A stretch of 64,000 nt of DNA from Eleusine coracana subsp. coracana (taxonomy: Eukaryota; Streptophyta; Magnoliopsida; Poales; Poaceae), in NCBI GenBank assembly GCA_032690845.1, contig CM064426.1:66266403-66330402 (forward strand). Reading direction: 5' to 3'. Position 1 is the stretch's first letter. Each line of letters starts with the position of its first letter. A program made the position numbers and the translations under genes. Below the pieces are notes generated by a model. That model searched no databases, had not been told where the DNA came from, and saw only the letters and a list, made by a program, of their open reading frames with translations. Of the stretch, positions 59,401 to 64,000 are shown piece by piece.

Positions 59401-59650
59401 TGCTTTCTTTTTTTGTGCAATATGTCAAGTATTGGAAGAACAAGAAGGATTTGTCTGATCTCAATCTTTTAATTCAGGAGGTGTGATCTTATAATTCTTC
59501 AAACAATTGACCTTATCTCTTAACTCATAGAGTGTGTCTAATTTATTTTGTGATCTTTGTATATAGGTTGAAAAAGAAACTGAATTGGTGACGCAGGAAC
59601 TTCAGGAGGTAAAGGACAAGGTTAACCTGTTGGACATTGAGATCTCTTAA
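56474..59650 (+). CDS. Unrecognised single-span membrane protein with presequence and coiled coil, 225 aa
   Basis: Five exons in one frame: 56474-56752, 58988-59040, 59107-59161, 59274-59480 and 59567-59650, all GT-AG. The first exon (93 aa) starts MAMAAVLLKAFRGGRSRASS and is rich in Arg, Ser, Ala and Pro with few acidic residues, as in a mitochondrial or plastid presequence. Exons 2-4 encode GQGFLSRGRGFSSQGQEQ and a conserved-looking soluble part (KKKYVWTGTSFEM, YVGEKVDELDYHIKSYQRHW). One membrane span follows (AFTFALGIWFVLSFFVQYV, about residues 166-184). The tail is a charged coiled coil (LIQEVEKETELVTQELQEVK) ending LLDIEIS. I do not recognise the family. A role as an organelle membrane protein is inferred. 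The first exon is related to those at 33406 and 136. Intron 1 (2.2 kb) holds a small hAT-like MITE. Confidence 0.75.
56905..57058. mobile_element. Small hAT-like MITE in intron 1 of the 56474 gene
   Basis: 154 bp begin CAGTGGCGAAGCTTGG. The reverse complement of the right end is CACTGGCGAAGCTTCC. The flanks GTGTGAGA (56897-56904) and GTGAGAGA (57059-57066) match at 7 of 8 positions, fitting an 8-bp hAT duplication. CAGTGGCG-type ends are common among grass hAT derivatives. It has no coding capacity. Confidence 0.6.
58217..58390. repeat. Local duplication of about 60 bp in intron 1 of the 56474 gene
   Basis: CCATTGAACAATCTATGTC followed by TGTCCTGTCTCAGCAAAAATG (from 58217) recurs as CCATTAATCGCTATT and TGTCCTGTCTCAGTGAAAATG (from 58333). 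Both are followed by CAGYAAGG and GAGAATTT. The core copies are offset by 114 bp. Confidence 0.6.
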
Positions 59651-60281
59651 TCTCTATCATCTGCTATCGATCAGGAGTTGCACGAATTCAAGTGAAAGTG
59701 TGTGTGGTTTAGTAATAAGGGACAATGTTAGCTTGGTATATGTTGCCTTGTGACTAAATTATCAGCAAACATGCTACATGTATTCAAGTGACAATCTGTT
59801 GGTCATGGGTGGCAATGAATTGTGTATTGCTTAGTCATAACTCATAAGGGACAATTTTAGCTTGGCATATGTTGCATTAGGACTAAACTATCAGCGAACT
59901 TGCATTGCTTACTTATTATGAAGTTAACTTTTAAAGTAAAGTTGATTGGCCTTCATCCCCATGTTCAAATTTTAAGAATTGATGTAAGATTTTCACTACT
60001 AGATCTTGTCACAAACAATGCCGATGAGACTTACCTGTCATCACATGATAGGTGGAATCTTTCTCGAACACAATTATATCTATCGATCACTTCCCTCAAT
60101 TGCTACGGATCATTGAGTCATGATACAATGGTGTGCCTCACTTATGGCAAGATCCTGATTAGGCAAACACAACCTCGCCATGGGTAAATTTCTTTAGACG
60201 GGAATAGCCTGATTACAGCGACATTTTCATGATTTGACTAACAAATCATTTATTAACTGAATTAATAAAAAAGTCATGTAA
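59651..60281. other. 3' UTR and downstream DNA of the 56474 gene, with a local duplication
   Basis: A segment at 59707-59775 (AAGGGACAATGTTAGCTTGG, then TATATGTTGC and GACTAAATTATCAGC) recurs at 59829-59905 with several changes, offset by about 130 bp. The rest is AT-rich without a gene. Poly(A) signals could not be fixed. Confidence 0.55.
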
Positions 60282-60647
60282 GGCCAGTCTCGGTGGGGGT
60301 TTTATCAACATTAAATAAGGTGCAATATAAGCAAAAGAGATGACATGGTATAGCAATTAATATGAAACTGGACAAATAGATTTCATAGGGATGAAACTCA
60401 TTTGACACTATTTCATGGATATGAAACTCCATTGAAACTCCCATTGAGAATATAGAATTTCATCCCAACACATTTTGACCAATCTCAATATAACATATAG
60501 ATGTTAATTTAATGCTATAATTTATATATGAAATCGTAAGATGAAACTATGCATTGAGAGAGACTATTTCATATATCAAACTAAATCTTCAAATTTGATG
60601 TGACACTCTTGCAAACTGTAAGATGAAACTATGTATTGAGACTGACC
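60282..60647. mobile_element. Tourist-like (PIF/Harbinger-type) MITE, 366 bp
   Basis: The left end is GGCCAGTCTCGGTGGGGGTT. The reverse complement of the right end is GGTCAGTCTCAATACATAG. TAA flanks both ends (60279-60281 and 60648-60650). The interior repeats the words GATGAAACT, TTTCATGG and ATTGAGA in both orientations. It has no coding capacity. Confidence 0.75.
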
Positions 60648-62260
60648 TAATAAATCTAATATGTGCACCTATTTGATGCACACTATTTTTTTATATGAGT
60701 TATGCTTTTGAATACGTGTTAGGTGCATATTATTTTTCTAAAGCATTTAAGAACATCATTTACAATCTTATTGTTAAAAGCCACTTGGCAAAGCCACCCT
60801 AAAAACCAACTTATTTATAAGTATTTATTAATGAAAATTCTAAGTGACATGGCATGAGTGTGTTGTCGACAGCTGGCCAACTTATTAGCCCTACTCTTTT
60901 AAATATAGCCCATGTCAGCCTAGGAGCGAAGTTATGTTCAACCGTCACGTTTAGGCTACCCTAATGATTTTCAGCCAAATTAGTGGGAAATCAATGTGTA
61001 TCACTTCAACAAGCTATCTGACCCATCAACCAAACTTGCTGACCCCAGTAAGCTCAGCCACTGGCTTCGCCTCGGGTGTATTCGTTTTCTGGGGTTCAAA
61101 TTTTAGTGTTGTCGTATCAATCCTTCAAACGCTAAGTAGGATGACAGAATATAAACAAAATATAAAACTAATTACATAGTTAGAGAATAATTTACAAGAT
61201 GATTCTATTAAGCTTAATTAAACTATTATTATGACATATTTATTATAGCATCATATTATCTAATCATGTCCTAATTAGATTTAATATATTCATCTCGTCA
61301 TTTAACCTAGGGATTATGAAATGCATTTTGTTATTAATCTATATTTATTAATTTTAATTAGTATCTAATATTCAATGGGACATGACTAAAATTTAGTGGG
61401 TAGGAAACAAACACACCTATTAACCTACTGGTGACATGAGTGCCTAACCTATTGTCGTTCATGTGTGTGTGATGAGCAGGATTCACAAAATTGTACAGTA
61501 GCAATTTTTTAAACAAAAATACTGTTAAATATACCACAAATTGTGATCGGACAATATGCGAGCAGACAACTAACTAAACTGGTTTTTGTTGAAAATTGCA
61601 AAACCGGGGTAGCTTTTTAATCTTTTGTGATCTATGGTGATGAGTTGGTGGACGAATACGGAGAATATTACTCTCTGGCATCATCTCACTCTCACATTTG
61701 GAAGTAAAGGCCACTATTGTTGTTGTAGCTTCCTTGAAGATCAAAGTCAAAATTAATATAACTTTTTCATTATCTTATAAATCTCACTAGCAAAATGTAT
61801 GTGTGTTGCTACAGGCTTTAAAAAAATATAATATAAACATTCATATATTTAAAATACAACACATTGTAGGTAAATGTTTGGTTTGGTCATATGAGTGTCA
61901 TCAAAAGGGGCTTGAACAACTCACCAAAACGCCAGTTAGAAAATGGATGGGTCTGACATTTATCTCATTTTTTTTTTCTATAGAGCTCATGTACATTTAG
62001 CTATTATTGTCTATGAAACAAATTGGTAACACAACCATTTATTAAATACTTGATCATAGCATATCAAATTAGTGTACGATCCGCTCTATTTTTTGGTGTT
62101 ATGTTTAGCATACAATCAATTACATGTCAAAAAGTAATTCTTTAGTACCATATACCAGATGATGACAAAGTAGTATTGTAATACTAAATTGATGATTTTT
62201 CTATGCACTACCCCCTTATAGATCCTAAACTCCTCAATTCCTTAAGATTTGAACACTCAA
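60648..62260. other. AT-rich intergenic DNA without a recognisable gene
   Basis: Mostly AT-rich, with scattered short open frames that lack family similarity or exon-like borders. No terminal repeats were identified. Confidence 0.5.
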
Positions 62261-62269
62261 AGCTCGCTA

Positions 62270-63270
62270 GCTTCATCCCTTTTCATGGTGTGCTACCTCC
62301 ATTCCTTCAAGTGTGTATAAGTTTTGAGCAGCATGTCGCTGATCAGCCACTACATGGTCCATAAAAGTGAATTGAGTCACAGTCACCCCAACTGATTCTA
62401 CCACACCATTTTTTACTAAAACAAATTTGAGATGACAAGTCAAAAACAACTCCATTGTTACATGCATATTCAAGTTCTACTTCACTTTACAGACTCTAAT
62501 ATGACAGTAACTATGAAAATCATATCCCATGGGTATATAGGAAAGCCCTCGTCTGTGTAGCATCTTGAGATGAAATATGTTTTTTAGAGCAAAGGTGAAG
62601 AAATCCAAAAAATGTTCAAAGCCAAACCTTTTAGAAGAACATAGATTCACATGATAATGAGTTCCAAGATTGCTTCAGAACTTGGAAATATTAACATAGG
62701 ACAACAATCCATTCTCTAATTAGTAATATAGCATAAGTTTTCTTAATTTAACTCTAACTATAGGGTGTTCTAAAATAAAGAAAATCATATCTTGTATCCT
62801 GAAAACTAAGAACCAAATATATACAGTTTGTTAAAGAAGAAAGAATCATGGAGCAAACCCTTGTGATGCGCATGTGCTGCACTACAGTGGCCGGAGAACT
62901 GATCTCAATCACGCAGACAACAATGATAGGATTACTATTTTCTTTAAAGGAGCAGAGATGACCATCCTTCTTCCCCACCATCATTATGGCATCTACCTCG
63001 CTTGACCACGCTCTTCACCTCCCTGTCATCAGACTCTGAATTCATATTTTAGGTGAATGTGTGACATCTAGACAATGTCACAAAAAAATAACTTGGTTGT
63101 ACTCAAGATACTATATGCATGCAAATCTGTTCAAATGAACAAGATTACTCTTTAGTCTACTATATAAATGCTTAAGTTATTCTTACTTCCTGGAAGGAGA
63201 AGTGCATGTTAATGACATAGATGACCTGAACTCCACAAACCTTGATGTTGTTAGCTGCTACAAGTAGAAC
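62270..63270 (-). other. Possible minus-strand gene fragment of unknown identity
   Basis: Three pieces on the minus strand look more protein-like than their surroundings: 62473-62276 (VTVTQFTFMDHVVADQRHAA), 62996-62830 (HLCSFKENSNPIIVVCVIEI, then SSPATVVQHMRITR) and 63262-63190 (NNIKVCGVQVIYVINMHFSF). The ISSPATVVQ-like phrase vaguely recalls OB-fold parts of plant replication protein A-like sequences, including those in Helitrons, but this is weak. No complete exon structure could be drawn. Confidence 0.2.
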
Positions 63271-64000
63271 AAAATATGAGTTGAAGTGAACTAAAATAGA
63301 TTGATATGGATGAAACAGGGTAATCAAAGCCGACATGCTATGCCCTTGCTAGATACTTCATATGTTAAACATGTCTCACAATTTGGTTCAGAAATTTCAT
63401 AAATCAATTCGAGTTACCAAGTGAAAAACAATTATAAAACCAAGTGGTTTGTTCCTCCAATTATGCAATCAGTCCACTCAGAATTTACTAAATTCCTAAT
63501 CAGAACTAATAAATTTTGTAAGGATCTTAGCCCCAAGCCATTGTAACATTCCAGCTCGTAATACGGTGATAATATTAATTCAGACCTTTTTATTGAAAAG
63601 AGAGGAACTGCTACAAAAATTTAGGATCAAGTAGAGAAAAAACACAAAAAACCTAACATTGAACATGTCCAAGTTGTTAACTCAAGCAGCGCTACATGCC
63701 TGCAAACGATGAAAATAAAAGTGTTATTTATTTAAATTGTATTAACCTGGAAATCACTAAGAATTGAAACATCTCTCTTTATCAAAAGTCCAGTTTTAGC
63801 CATAAAACTCTTATTTAATTGCTAATTGAATAGAGAAGCTGATTGCTACATGCCTGTAAACGATGAAAATAAAAGTTGATGAAAATAAGTTTCCCAAATA
63901 CAAAAACGGAGATAAGCAATGCAGAAGTTGCTGGGAGGATCAATACAAGTTATGGGGTAGTAAATGAGACATGAGACAGAACAATAAAAAGTGATCACTC
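63271..64000. other. AT-rich DNA with a short spaced direct repeat
   Basis: GCTACATGCCTGCAAACGAT and GAAAATAAAAGT (63691-63722) recur at 63845-63876 with one change, 154 bp apart. Nothing else recognisable is seen up to the window edge. Confidence 0.5.

Overview
The window is nuclear DNA from a grass (Poaceae), probably from a compact rice-like genome. The evidence is GT-AG introns in every gene, CT-rich 5' leaders, TAA-flanked Tourist-like MITEs, and large Ty3/Gypsy elements packed between single-copy housekeeping genes. I cannot name the species. No bacterial, organellar or viral genes, tRNAs, rRNAs or CRISPR arrays were seen.

Positions 1-33400 are a gene-rich stretch with four complete plus-strand genes whose exons I traced by reading frame and splice sites: a MOS1/BAT2-type protein (4801-11336, 8 exons, 1530 aa), ATP-citrate lyase subunit A (12608-16145, 11 exons, 422 aa), ER membrane complex subunit 5 / MMgT (17227-22554, 4 exons, 106 aa) and a ZFC3H1/Red1-like zinc-finger protein (23911-32383, 9 exons, 1683 aa). 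The last EMC5 intron carries a complete but mutated antisense RTE-clade LINE (18430-21803) with a 21-bp target duplication. The left edge (1-136, minus strand) holds a partial first exon.

Positions 33406-55917 are a retrotransposon block. A first exon at 33406 is split by a 14.5-kb Tekay/Del-type chromovirus (33530-48057, 3.9-kb LTRs, target duplication TCTGG). Only 189 bp further on in host sequence lies a second, minus-strand Tat-type Gypsy element with two RNase H domains (48252-55912, duplication CTCTG). Its 5' LTR contains a tandem TRIM: three 330-bp LTRs joined by two 39-bp internal domains (54464-55531, duplication CGTCC). Both Gypsy elements are dead by stops, frameshifts and, in places, lost catalytic residues.

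Positions 56474-59650 hold a five-exon gene for a 225-aa protein with an Arg-rich, presequence-like N-terminus, one membrane span and a C-terminal coiled coil. Its first exon resembles the exon split at 33406 and the left-edge exon at 136, so one first-exon family occurs three times in the window. From 59650 to the end the DNA is AT-rich, with a Tourist-like MITE, short duplications and no convincing gene.

The four housekeeping genes are not an operon. They act separately in immune-gene/chromatin control, cytosolic acetyl-CoA supply, membrane-protein insertion in the ER and nuclear RNA surveillance. The main interest lies in the nested retroelements, the triple-LTR TRIM, the extra coiled-coil ORF ahead of gag, and the repeated first exon.
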